From Eggerthellaceae bacterium (GTDB lineage: Bacteria; Actinomycetota; Coriobacteriia; Coriobacteriales; Eggerthellaceae): a stretch of DNA of 64,000 bases. Below the pieces are notes generated by a model. The model ran no database searches. It was not told where the DNA came from and saw nothing but the letters and a program-made list of their open reading frames with translations. A program made the position numbers and the translations under genes. Positions within the stretch are counted from its first letter, which is position 1. Every line of letters begins with the position of its first letter. Below, piece after piece: positions 11,139 through 19,590 of this stretch. The stretch is taken from assembly GCA_017511465.1 (NCBI GenBank), contig JAFWJU010000017.1:1-64000 (forward strand), in the 5' to 3' direction.

Positions 11139-12233
11139 ATGGAAATCGACGCGAAGACAATCACACAACTAGACCAGCGGCTCGCTGACGCGCGGGCGTA
11201 CCTGCACCTGGATGAGAAGATTGCCGAACTCGCAAAACTTGACGAGGAAACGGCTTCTCCCGGATTTTGGGACGACACGGCGCATGCGCAGGCTGTGTCG
11301 AAGCGCGCGGGCAATTTGCGCGATGCCATCCGCGAATACAACGAAGCTGCACAGCTGCTCTCCGATGCTCAGGCGGCATTCGAGCTCGCCGTCGAGGACG
11401 ATGCATTTGGCCAAGAGGCTGACGAAGCGTGCGATCGCCTGTCCGGCATGCTCGATGCGCTCGAGCTGGCATCTTGGTTCACAGGCCAATTCGACGAAGG
11501 CGATGCCATTCTCACGGTCAATCCAGGGCAAGGCGGTCTCGAAGCCAACGATTGGGCCGACATGCTGTTCAAGATGTACTCGCACTATGTCGAGGACAAG
11601 CCGGGATGGAAGCTGCAGGTGCTCGACGTGACGTACGCCGAAGCGATTGGTATCGACCGCGCCACCATCCAGGTGGAAGGCCGCAACGCCTACGGCATGC
11701 TACGCTCGGAAATAGGCGTGCATCGCCTGGTCCGCATTTCGCCAACCGATGCGAAAGCGCGCCGCCATACCACCTTTGCCAGCGTGGAGCTTTTGCCCGT
11801 GCTTCCCGATGACGTGGAAGTCGACCTGGATCCAAATGACGTTCGCGTCGACGTGTTCCGCGCGAGCGGCCCAGGCGGCCAATGCGTCAACACAACGGAT
11901 TCAGCCGTGCGCCTGACGCACATTCCCACGGGAATCATCGTCACATGCCAGAACCAGAAGTCGCAGCTTCAGAACAAAGAGGCGGCGTTCCGCGTGCTGA
12001 AGGCCAAGCTTTACGAGCTCGAGGAGCAAAAGCGCCGAGCCGAAATCGACGAGCTGCGCGGCGAGCGCATGGAAAACTCGTTCGGCAGCCAAATCCGCAA
12101 CTATGTGCTGTATCCCTACCAGATGGTCAAGGACCTGCGCAGCAACTACGAGACTGGCAACGTCGACGCCGTGCTGGCAGGTGATATCGATGCTTTCGTC
12201 ATCGCTTACCACAAATGGAAGGCCTCGCAGTAG
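11139..12233 (+). CDS. prfB: Peptide chain release factor 2
   Basis: Class-I release factor. The GGQ motif (res. 246-248 from the chosen start) is intact inside SGPGGQCVNTTDSAVRL. The stop-codon recognition tripeptide, SPF in canonical RF2, here reads Ser-Pro-Thr (res. 201-203). The gene is one open frame: the internal UGA and +1 programmed frameshift of E. coli prfB (around RGYLDYD) is absent, the equivalent being RAYLHLDEK. The start is taken as ATG 11139 (MEIDAK); ATG 11130 and GTG 11106 are in frame. It follows secA, as in many genomes. Confidence 0.93.
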   Translation: MEIDAKTITQLDQRLADARAYLHLDEKIAELAKLDEETASPGFWDDTAHAQAVSKRAGNLRDAIREYNEAAQLLSDAQAAFELAVEDDAFGQEADEACDRLSGMLDALELASWFTGQFDEGDAILTVNPGQGGLEANDWADMLFKMYSHYVEDKPGWKLQVLDVTYAEAIGIDRATIQVEGRNAYGMLRSEIGVHRLVRISPTDAKARRHTTFASVELLPVLPDDVEVDLDPNDVRVDVFRASGPGGQCVNTTDSAVRLTHIPTGIIVTCQNQKSQLQNKEAAFRVLKAKLYELEEQKRRAEIDELRGERMENSFGSQIRNYVLYPYQMVKDLRSNYETGNVDAVLAGDIDAFVIAYHKWKASQ

Positions 12234-12358
12234 GCATGTCATATGACAGGTGCCTTGCACTTGCAACACCTACGTCACGATATCGGCAATTGACCTAATT
12301 CACCGCGTTCCCAGCCTACGCGCATTGTACAATGTGCAGGTTGAGAGAAAGGTGCCCC

Positions 12359-14311
12359 ATGTCTGGTGAAGCGTTGATCAAAACCGCTAATGACCTGCGG
12401 ATAGACATTGTCAAAATGATCGGTGCGGCTGGTAGCGGCCATCCCGGTGGATCCCTGTCCTGCGCCGACATCATGACGGCGCTGTATTTCGGTGGCGTGA
12501 TGGATTACGACGTTGCCGACGAGCAGGCGCCGAGCGACCGTTTCATCATGGCGAAAGGCCATGCGGCGCCGGCTTTATATGCCGCGCTCGCACACGCCGG
12601 CTACTTCCCGCGCGAAGAGCTCATGTCGCTGCGCAAATTCGACTCCCGCCTACAAGGGCATCCCGATTCCAATCTCGTGCCCGGCGTCGAAGTGTCGACC
12701 GGCTCGCTCGGGCAGGGCCTTTCCATCGCAGCGGGCCTGGCTGCAGGCTTGCGTTTGAACGACGACGATCATGCGGTGTTCGCGCTCCTTGGTGACGGCG
12801 AATGCCAAGAAGGACAGGTATGGGAAGCGGCCATGTTCGCCGCGCATCAAGGCCTTGACAACCTGGTTGCCATCGTCGACCGCAACTGCCTGCAAATTGA
12901 CGGCAACACCGGTGACGTGTGTGATCCGGGTGACCTGGGAGCCAAGTTCGCCGCATTCGGTTGGGAAGTGGCCGAAGTTGACGGCCACGACATCGATGCG
13001 GTTATCGAAACGCTGAACGCTGCCAAGGCAACCCGTGCCGGCAAACCGCATGTCATCATCGCCCACACCATCAAGGGCAAGGGCGTCAGCTTCATGGAGG
13101 ACCAGGCGGGCTGGCATGGCAAGGCACCCAATGCCGATCAGCTTGCAGTGGCCTTGGCCGATTTGGGTTATAACGCTGCTGCAGAGGAGCCTTCGGAACC
13201 CGCCTCAGCTCCCGCTCCTCGCTCCGAGCTAAGCAGCTGCGGAACTCGCTCGCAAAGCTCGCTCGAACAGTCCTCGCTCCCGCTTAGCTCTACGCTCGTC
13301 GCAGCTTCAGAGGGTTCCTCAGGCTCCTCCGCAGCCGCAGCACCTAAGCTTCAAACTAACCCCGATATGCCGAAAAAGGCCACTCGCGCGGCGTATGGCG
13401 TGACGCTTGCGCAGCTCGCCGACGAGGGGCTTCCCATCGTGGCGGTCGATGCCGATCTCACCGGCTCCACCACGACGGCCAAGTTTGCCGCGGCCAAACC
13501 CGAATATGCCAATCGCCTGTTCAATTGCGGCATTGCCGAGCAGAACATGACCGATGTGGCTGCCGGCTTGTCTCTGGCAGGCAACATCGCCTTCACGGGC
13601 AGTTTCGCCGTGTTCGGCACCGGGCGTGCGTACGACCAGATTCGCAACACCGTGTGCTATTCGAACCTCAACGTCAAAATCGCCCCGACGCATGCCGGCA
13701 TTTCGGTGGGTCCCGACGGTGGTAGCCATCAGATGCTCGAGGACATCTCGCTCATGCGCGGTCTTCCCAACATGCGCGTTCTCGTCCCGTCGGATTACGC
13801 GACGGCAGCCGCCGCCATTCGCCTGGCAGCCAACACGCCGGGTCCGTTGTACGTGCGCATGGGCCGCGAATCGGTTCCGTGCGTGTACGCCGACGACACC
13901 GAGCTCACGCTCGGTGGTTCGTTCAGGCTGCGCGAAGGCGCCGATGCCACCATCGTGGCGTGCGGTCTCGAGGTGCGCGAAGCTCTCATCGCCGCAGACA
14001 TGCTGGCTGAAGAGGGGATATCGGTCGACCTCATCGATGCGTACAGCGTCAAGCCGCTGGATGCGCAGGCCATCGTCGCATCTGCGCAAAAGACGGGCTG
14101 CGTCGTCACCGCCGAGGAGCACAGCGTGATTGGCGGTTTGGGTTCAGCTGTTGCCGAAGCGCTTGCGTCTGGCTGCCCCGTGCCCATCGAATTCGTCGGA
14201 ATGAAGGACAAGTTTGGCAAGTCTGGCGGCTATGCCGAGCTGTCTGCGCACTTCAAGATGGATGCTGCTGCGATTGCTGATGCTGTGAAGACGGTTATCG
14301 CCCGCAAATAG
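12359..14311 (+). CDS. tkt: Transketolase with N- and C-terminal halves joined by a repeat-derived linker
   Basis: Thiamine-diphosphate enzyme of the pentose phosphate pathway, 650 residues. The N half (1 to ~270) has the TPP-binding signature GDGECQEGQVWEA through IVDRNCLQIDG, plus GHPGGSLSCAD. The C half (337-650, starting MPKKATRAAYGV) has the pyrimidine-binding and transketolase C domains (NCGIAEQNMTDVAAG, YVRMGRESVP). Many bacteria encode these halves as two genes. Here a Ser/Ala/Pro-rich linker (about 272-328) joins them, encoded by a palindromic element also found elsewhere in the window. The ATG has AAAGGTG upstream. Residue 337 is a Met without a ribosome-binding site, so separate translation of the C half looks unlikely. 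Confidence 0.92.
   Translation: MSGEALIKTANDLRIDIVKMIGAAGSGHPGGSLSCADIMTALYFGGVMDYDVADEQAPSDRFIMAKGHAAPALYAALAHAGYFPREELMSLRKFDSRLQGHPDSNLVPGVEVSTGSLGQGLSIAAGLAAGLRLNDDDHAVFALLGDGECQEGQVWEAAMFAAHQGLDNLVAIVDRNCLQIDGNTGDVCDPGDLGAKFAAFGWEVAEVDGHDIDAVIETLNAAKATRAGKPHVIIAHTIKGKGVSFMEDQAGWHGKAPNADQLAVALADLGYNAAAEEPSEPASAPAPRSELSSCGTRSQSSLEQSSLPLSSTLVAASEGSSGSSAAAAPKLQTNPDMPKKATRAAYGVTLAQLADEGLPIVAVDADLTGSTTTAKFAAAKPEYANRLFNCGIAEQNMTDVAAGLSLAGNIAFTGSFAVFGTGRAYDQIRNTVCYSNLNVKIAPTHAGISVGPDGGSHQMLEDISLMRGLPNMRVLVPSDYATAAAAIRLAANTPGPLYVRMGRESVPCVYADDTELTLGGSFRLREGADATIVACGLEVREALIAADMLAEEGISVDLIDAYSVKPLDAQAIVASAQKTGCVVTAEEHSVIGGLGSAVAEALASGCPVPIEFVGMKDKFGKSGGYAELSAHFKMDAAAIADAVKTVIARK
13172..13342. repeat. 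Palindromic repeat element, copy 1, in frame inside transketolase
   Basis: An imperfect palindrome of about 171 bases. Outer arms GCTGCAGAGGAGCC and GGCTCCTCCGCAGC match at 13 of 14 positions, and the inner GAGCTAAGC / GCTTAGCTC is a perfect 9-bp pair. The core shares AAGCAGCTGCGGAACTCGC and AACAGTCCTCGCTCCCGCTT with the intergenic copies at 19395-19553 and 55550-55730. It contributes a multiple of three bases without a stop. The peptide includes SSCGTRSQSSLEQSSLPL. Confidence 0.85.
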
Positions 14312-14364
14312 GTTTGGTAGAATCACCTTTGTCTCAGTAAACGACTATCTGAACGGAGCATTCT

Positions 14365-15192
14365 GTGACAGAAGCCACCAGCCAGGGGGCTCAGCAGTTG
14401 CGCCAGGCAGCTGCAAATCAGTCGATGCGTTCGGCGCCTGACCTTTCGACGGCGTTGCCAGCGCTCGAAGTCGACGATATTCCCCAGCAGGGAACCCCCG
14501 TCATCTCATTCGATCGTGTATCCAAGGTGTATCCTGCCCAGCCGAACAGGCCGGCGCTCGAGAACATCTCGCTTCAAATCTATCCTGGCGAATTCGTCTT
14601 CCTCGTAGGCCATTCCGGTTCGGGTAAATCGACGCTCGTGCGCCTGATCATCCGCGAGCTGCGTCCCAGCTCGGGCACGATCACCATTGCCAACGAGGAT
14701 CTGGGCAGCATGCGCAACTGGCGCGTGCCGTACCTGCGCCGCAACATCGGCTGCGTGTTCCAGGACTTCAAGCTGCTGCCGAACAAGACCGTGTACGAAA
14801 ACGTCGCGTTCGCCCTCGAGGTTATCGGCAAAAAGCGCAACGTCATCCGCACGCAGGTGCCCGAGGTTCTGCGCCTCGTCGGCTTGCAGGACAAGCTTGA
14901 CAAGCTGCCCGACCAGCTGTCCGGCGGCGAGGCTCAGCGCGTATCCATCGCGCGCGCCATCGTCAACCGTCCGCCGTTGCTGGTGTGTGACGAGCCCACC
15001 GGCAACCTCGACCCGCAAACGTCGCGCGGCATCATGGACCTGCTCGAGCGCATCAACCGCACGGGCACCACGGTGCTTGTCGCCACGCACGACCGCGAGA
15101 TGGTCGACAACATGCGTCGTCGCGTCATCGCGCTCGAACGCGGCCACCTAACTCGCGACCAGCAGAGGGGGGTGTACGGTTTCGATGTCTAG
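14365..15192 (+). CDS. ftsE: Cell division ABC transporter ATP-binding protein FtsE
   Basis: Cytoplasmic ATPase of the FtsEX complex, which activates peptidoglycan hydrolases at the septum. Walker [11 protein letters not shown]-loop [20 protein letters not shown], signature [14 protein letters not shown] and Walker [13 protein letters not shown] are all present. The 275-residue product has a ~45-residue polar N-terminal extension before [12 protein letters not shown] that is absent from E. coli FtsE. The start is GTG 14365 with GGAG upstream. It overlaps ftsX by 8 bases. prfB and ftsEX also lie close together in many Gram-positive genomes; here tkt intervenes. Confidence 0.95.
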   Translation: MTEATSQGAQQLRQAAANQSMRSAPDLSTALPALEVDDIPQQGTPVISFDRVSKVYPAQPNRPALENISLQIYPGEFVFLVGHSGSGKSTLVRLIIRELRPSSGTITIANEDLGSMRNWRVPYLRRNIGCVFQDFKLLPNKTVYENVAFALEVIGKKRNVIRTQVPEVLRLVGLQDKLDKLPDQLSGGEAQRVSIARAIVNRPPLLVCDEPTGNLDPQTSRGIMDLLERINRTGTTVLVATHDREMVDNMRRRVIALERGHLTRDQQRGVYGFDV

Positions 15193-16090
15193 TTTCGTCT
15201 ATTTCTTCAAGCAATCCCTTCAGGGCTTTGCACGCAACCTGTCCACCACGCTGGGCTCTATCATCACGATATTCCTGTCGCTGTTCATCATCGGCGTGTT
15301 CCTCGTGGGCGCACTTGTTGTCGACAACATCGTCAAGTCGGTCGAAAACGAGGTGTCCATCACGGCGTACATCGCCGACGATGCAAGGCAGTCCGATATC
15401 GATGCCACCGAAGAATACATCCAGGGTCTCGAAGGCGTTTCCAGTGTGACGTTCACCACCAAGGAAGAAGCGCTCGAGAATTTCCGCAACATGTCTTCAA
15501 ACGCGGCTATCGTCGATGAGCTGGGCGGAAACCCGCTGCCGGCTTCCATCAACGTCGAGCTGTCCGACCCGCAACTGGTTCAGCAAGTTGCGAACGAGAT
15601 CGAGTCGAGCGAGCTGTTTGCCAAGATCGCGGACGAAGAAAACCCGGCAGATTCGCTGAAGTACGGTCAGCGCACGGTTGAGCGTTTGTTCTCCGTCACG
15701 AACTACATCCGCTACGTCGGTCTTGCGCTCATCATCTTACTGGTGTTCATCTCGCTCGTGTTCATCAACAACACCATCCGCTTAGCCATCATGGCGCGTC
15801 GCAAGGAAATCGCCATCATGCGCCTGGTAGGTGCGTCGAACGGGTTCATTCGCGGGCCGTTCCTCATGGAAGGCGCGCTGCATGCTGTAATCGGCGCCCT
15901 GTTGGCGGCTGGGTGCATCGAGCTTTTGCGTCAGTTCGCCTTGCCGCGCCTGCAGCAATCGCTCGCGTTCTTGCCCATCAGCATCGATGGCAGCACGTTC
16001 CTGCTGATTTACCTGGTCCTGCTCGTAGCAGGCCTGATCATCGGCCTCATCGGATCGGCGTTTGCCATGCGTCGTTACCTGAAGGTGTAA
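15185..16090 (+). CDS. ftsX: Cell division protein FtsX
   Basis: Membrane partner of FtsE. The 301-residue product has the FtsX topology. One N-terminal membrane helix ([21 protein letters not shown]) is followed by an extracellular domain (about 55-165, [19 protein letters not shown]). Three more helices form the C-terminal permease domain ([42 protein letters not shown] begins it). The extracellular loop would contact a hydrolase regulator. It is translationally coupled to ftsE, and an S41-protease homologue with an extracellular PDZ domain follows 22 bases later, as in many Gram-positive bacteria. Confidence 0.95.
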   Translation: MSSFVYFFKQSLQGFARNLSTTLGSIITIFLSLFIIGVFLVGALVVDNIVKSVENEVSITAYIADDARQSDIDATEEYIQGLEGVSSVTFTTKEEALENFRNMSSNAAIVDELGGNPLPASINVELSDPQLVQQVANEIESSELFAKIADEENPADSLKYGQRTVERLFSVTNYIRYVGLALIILLVFISLVFINNTIRLAIMARRKEIAIMRLVGASNGFIRGPFLMEGALHAVIGALLAAGCIELLRQFALPRLQQSLAFLPISIDGSTFLLIYLVLLVAGLIIGLIGSAFAMRRYLKV

Positions 16091-16112
16091 CAGCGGAAAC
16101 GGAATTTGGCTT

Positions 16113-17408
16113 ATGGCCGACCGTGGAAACAACCAACGTACAGCTGCGCGCACGCGGAAAAGGCGTGCGCGCAGTTACCGTCTTATCAGGGTGTTTCTCG
16201 CCGTCATCCTCATGTGCGCTGCTTTTGCGGTTGGCTTCGTCGTGCGCGGTCACAGCGGATTCTTGCAATCGCTCGGTTTCCCCTCCGCGATAACGGGCAT
16301 CGATTCTACCGAAACAGCCGAACAGGCGGCTGCGAAGAAAGACGTGTACAACGCCCTTTCGGCGCGCGTGGCCGAAGTCGAGGACATTTTATCTACCGAT
16401 AGCCTCGACACGTACAATTTGGACGAGGTGACCGAAAGCGCGTTATCGGCATTTGGACCGGCTTCGAACGATCCCTACTTGCGTTACTACTCTTCCGATC
16501 GGTATAACGCTTTGCTGAATACGCAAGACGAAGGCTATGCCGGAATCGGCGTGCTGTTCTCCGAATACAACGGTCAGGCATACGTGGTCGACGTGTTCGA
16601 AGAAGCTCCTGCCCAGCTCGAGGGTGTGCAGGAGGGCGACTTTGTCGTGGCGGTCAACGGCGACCGTTCCCAGACATGGTCGCGTAGCGAAGTGGCGGCA
16701 GTGCTCAGCCAATCCGAAGGCTCGACCGTTGTCATCACGTGGCGCCGACCCGAATCGCTCGAGGCTGATGGCGGTGAAGAATTCACGACCACGCTCGAGT
16801 GCGCGGAATACAACGAGGAAAACGTCACGACGGAATACAATTCCGATAGGCGCGTCGGCTACATTAAGGTGAAGCAGTTCACGCAAAACTCGGCAACGCT
16901 CGTCCAGGATGCGCTTGTCGACCTCGAAAGCCAGGGCGCTCGCGCGTTCGTGCTCGACTTGCGTGACAATCCCGGTGGCTACCTCAGCCAGGCTGTCGAC
17001 CTCGCCAGCTTGTTCATGAGCAGTGGCACGGTTGTCGAAGTGCAAACAGTTGACGGCCAATCGGCCAAGGCGGCATCGGGGCAACCTGCGACGAATATGC
17101 CGCTTGTCGTCATTACGAACAAGAACACAGCCGCTGCCGCCGAGGTCGTCGCAGCCGCCCTGAAGGAGAGCCAGCGTGCGACGCTCGTTGGTACGACCAC
17201 GCTTGGCAAGGGGTCGGTACAGGTTTTGCACGAGCTGACGTTCGGCGGTGCCATGCGTTACACGGCCGCTTATTACCTAACGCCCGAAGGCCATGCTATC
17301 GACCAGGCGGGCGTCACGCCAACGGTATCGCTCGACAATTCGGGCGATGGCGACGCGCAAAAAGACTACGCCATCGAAGCAGCGGCATCCCGCATTCAGG
17401 CGGAATAA
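16113..17408 (+). CDS. S41-family C-terminal processing protease homologue, predicted inactive
   Basis: Membrane-anchored CtpA/CtpB homologue of 431 residues: an N-terminal transmembrane helix (about 24-47), PDZ domain (about 130-215, GYAGIGVLFSEYNGQAYV), then the peptidase fold. The catalytic Lys and Gln are present in LGKGSVQ (Lys366, Gln370). The Ser of the usual SASAxE motif lies 25 residues before the Lys and is Ala341 here (NTAAAAEVV, codon GCT at 17133-17135). The neighbouring positions are also Ala, so no nearby Ser can obviously substitute. It may act as a PDZ scaffold with FtsEX rather than a protease. A sequencing error (TCT read as GCT) cannot be excluded. Confidence 0.85.
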   Translation: MADRGNNQRTAARTRKRRARSYRLIRVFLAVILMCAAFAVGFVVRGHSGFLQSLGFPSAITGIDSTETAEQAAAKKDVYNALSARVAEVEDILSTDSLDTYNLDEVTESALSAFGPASNDPYLRYYSSDRYNALLNTQDEGYAGIGVLFSEYNGQAYVVDVFEEAPAQLEGVQEGDFVVAVNGDRSQTWSRSEVAAVLSQSEGSTVVITWRRPESLEADGGEEFTTTLECAEYNEENVTTEYNSDRRVGYIKVKQFTQNSATLVQDALVDLESQGARAFVLDLRDNPGGYLSQAVDLASLFMSSGTVVEVQTVDGQSAKAASGQPATNMPLVVITNKNTAAAAEVVAAALKESQRATLVGTTTLGKGSVQVLHELTFGGAMRYTAAYYLTPEGHAIDQAGVTPTVSLDNSGDGDAQKDYAIEAAASRIQAE

Positions 17409-17411
17409 TCC

Positions 17412-19376
17412 ATGGCTCGCAAGCGGTCCCACACGCGGCGCTCGCCGCGTAGTAACCCGCGTGGTCGGCTCGATGTGCGCCGTGGGGGATACGGCTTCGT
17501 GCAGACGGCTGAAGGCGAGTTCTTCGTTCCCGGCAAGAAGATGCGCGGTGCGTTTCCCGGCGACGTTGTGGAAATCGCTCCCGTTAACGACGAAAGACGT
17601 TATGGACGTACGCCGGGCAAAGGCGAACGCAAACGCGTAGCTCGCGTGGTGCGCGTTATCGAGCGGGCCCATGATGAATTGGTCGGGTACTTCCGCCATG
17701 CCGAGCCGTTTGGCGTGGTCGAACCCGTCGATCCGTTAATCCAGCACGATATTTTCACGCAGTTGTCCGAGCATCCCGAAATTCCCGATGGGGCAGTGGT
17801 GCGTGTTGTCATTCGGATGTGGCCCGACCGCAATACGGCGGCAACTGGCACCGTTGTCGAAGTGCTCGGAGACGAGGATGACGAACGCGTGGCCATCGAC
17901 CTCATCGTGGCACGCCACAAGCTTGAGACATCGTTTTCGGCAGAGGCGCTTGTGCAGGCAGAAGCTGCCGAGGTGGAAGCTGATGGCGCGCTTGCCGAGG
18001 GGTATCGCGATTTGCGCGATCGTTTCGTTTTCACCATCGACCCCGCCGACGCCCGCGACTTCGACGATGCTGTTTCAATCGAGCCCGTTGGTAACGGTTG
18101 GCGCATAGGCGTTCACATAGCCGATGTTTCACATTATGTGCCGTGGGCCTCGGCGGTCGATTTGGATGCCCGCAAGCGGGCGACCAGCGTGTACTTGGTC
18201 GATCGCGTCGTGCCCATGCTGCCCGAGAAGCTATCGAACGACGTGTGCTCGTTGCGGCCTGGCGAAGACCGGCGCACGATGACCGTTGACATGCAAGTGG
18301 ATGAGCGGGGGAGGGTCGTCAGTAGCGAGGCGTATCCAGCGGTCATCTGCTCGAATGCCCGCCTTACATACGACGAGGCCCAGGCGTGCATCGACGGAGC
18401 GGATGGGTTGGGTTCCGATTTGCAAGTTCGTATTCGTCGGTTATCCCATATTGCCAAACAGCGCGATGCCTTGCGCAAAGAGGTGGGCGGGCTCGATTTC
18501 GACACAGTCGAGGCCAAAGTGCGGCTTGACGAGCAAGGCTATCCGATTGACATTGACCTGCGCGTGAAGACAGATGCGACTCAGCTAATCGAGGAAGCCA
18601 TGATCATGGCCAACGAGGCAGTGGCCCGCATGCTCCGCGATGCAGACTTCCCATGCTTGTACCGCGTTCACGAAAAGCCGGCGCGCGATAGCCTGGAGGG
18701 CCTCGTCCCCGTTTTGCAGGAATTCGATTGGTTCAAGCAAGTTGATGCGGGTTTGTTCATGGCCGGCAATCTACACGCCATTGGCACCGTGCTCGAAGCC
18801 TGCAAGGACAGGCCCGAGGCGACGCTCGTCACCACGCTCGTGTTGCGGTCGATGAAGCGCGCCGTGTACAGCCCCGTCCTATCGGAGCATTACGGGTTGG
18901 CAAGCGCGGCATACGCGCACTTTACATCGCCTATCAGGCGTTATCCCGACTTGGTTGTGCATCGCATGCTGCGCGCCCTGTTGACGAAGCGACCCCAAAA
19001 GTTCGATCAGGAAGTGTCAAACCTTCCAATGATTGCCGAGCATTCGTCCGAAATGGAGCGCGTTGCCGAACAAGCTGCCCGCGAATCGCAGGAGGCGAAA
19101 ATCGTCGAGTTGCTGGAAGCGCGTATCGGCGAGACGTTTTCGGCAATCATATCCGGAGTTGCGACATTCGGGCTTTTCGTGCGTCTTGACAACACCGCCG
19201 AGGGAGTTATCGAGATGGACGATTTGGGACACGAGTACTTCATTCTCGATCCCGTAAGGCACACGCTGACCGGGTCCGATTCCGGAAAGCAATTCCGCCT
19301 TGGGCGCCGCATAGCCGTGCGTCTCGTCGAAGCCGACCGCCGAACACGCCAACTCCGCTTTCGCTTAGCGAAATAA
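17412..19376 (+). CDS. rnr: Ribonuclease R
   Basis: Processive 3'-5' exoribonuclease of the RNB family, 654 residues. An N-terminal cold-shock-like region (GGYGFVQTAEGEFFVPGKKMRGAFPGDVV) precedes the catalytic RNB domain with FTIDPADARDFDDAVSIE, which holds the metal-binding Asp residues. HFTSPIRRYPDLVVHR and a C-terminal S1 domain (from about res. 570, FSAIISGVATFGLFVRLD) follow. It starts three bases after the protease-homologue stop. RNase R cooperates with tmRNA-SmpB in degrading non-stop mRNA. smpB and ssrA lie 2.5-5 kb downstream, consistent with the common rnr-smpB neighbourhood, here split by ldt. Confidence 0.95.
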   Translation: MARKRSHTRRSPRSNPRGRLDVRRGGYGFVQTAEGEFFVPGKKMRGAFPGDVVEIAPVNDERRYGRTPGKGERKRVARVVRVIERAHDELVGYFRHAEPFGVVEPVDPLIQHDIFTQLSEHPEIPDGAVVRVVIRMWPDRNTAATGTVVEVLGDEDDERVAIDLIVARHKLETSFSAEALVQAEAAEVEADGALAEGYRDLRDRFVFTIDPADARDFDDAVSIEPVGNGWRIGVHIADVSHYVPWASAVDLDARKRATSVYLVDRVVPMLPEKLSNDVCSLRPGEDRRTMTVDMQVDERGRVVSSEAYPAVICSNARLTYDEAQACIDGADGLGSDLQVRIRRLSHIAKQRDALRKEVGGLDFDTVEAKVRLDEQGYPIDIDLRVKTDATQLIEEAMIMANEAVARMLRDADFPCLYRVHEKPARDSLEGLVPVLQEFDWFKQVDAGLFMAGNLHAIGTVLEACKDRPEATLVTTLVLRSMKRAVYSPVLSEHYGLASAAYAHFTSPIRRYPDLVVHRMLRALLTKRPQKFDQEVSNLPMIAEHSSEMERVAEQAARESQEAKIVELLEARIGETFSAIISGVATFGLFVRLDNTAEGVIEMDDLGHEYFILDPVRHTLTGSDSGKQFRLGRRIAVRLVEADRRTRQLRFRLAK

Positions 19377-19394
19377 TTAAGGGCGAGCGTTGCG

Positions 19395-19553
19395 CATTCC
19401 GAAGCGCCGTTCGGTGACTCGTGGGCTGCGAGGAAGTGCAGGCGAAGCGGGAGCGAGGACTGTTTGAGCCCGCGTAGCGGGCGAGTTCCACAGCTGCTTC
19501 GCCGGAACGACGAGCGGTTAGCCCACGTCGGAGCCGAACAGCGTTTCGGAATG
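19395..19553. repeat. Palindromic repeat element, copy 2, between rnr and ldt
   Basis: A ~159-base imperfect palindrome fills the gap between two convergent genes. Outer arms GCATTCCGAAGCG and CGTTTCGGAATGC are nearly complementary, middle arms GGCGAAGC / GCTTCGCC are exact, and the centre is GCCCGCGTAGCGGGC. The reverse strand matches the core of the copy at 55550-55730 almost base for base, including the 20-base block AACAGTCCTCGCTCCCGCTT. It could act as a bidirectional terminator, though there is no T-run. Confidence 0.85.
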
Positions 19554-19590
19554 CCTCGAGCGAAGCTTGCGTTTAGCCGGTTTCGGTTTC

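Noticed and set aside
8409-11168. A 919-codon open frame antisense to secA
   Set aside because: It lies fully opposite a textbook SecA and comes from the high-GC codon pattern. Its protein has no recognisable domain.
11106-11260. RF2 programmed frameshift site
   Set aside because: I looked for an in-frame UGA and CTT-TGA slip site near codon 25. The frame is continuous, as in other bacteria lacking it.
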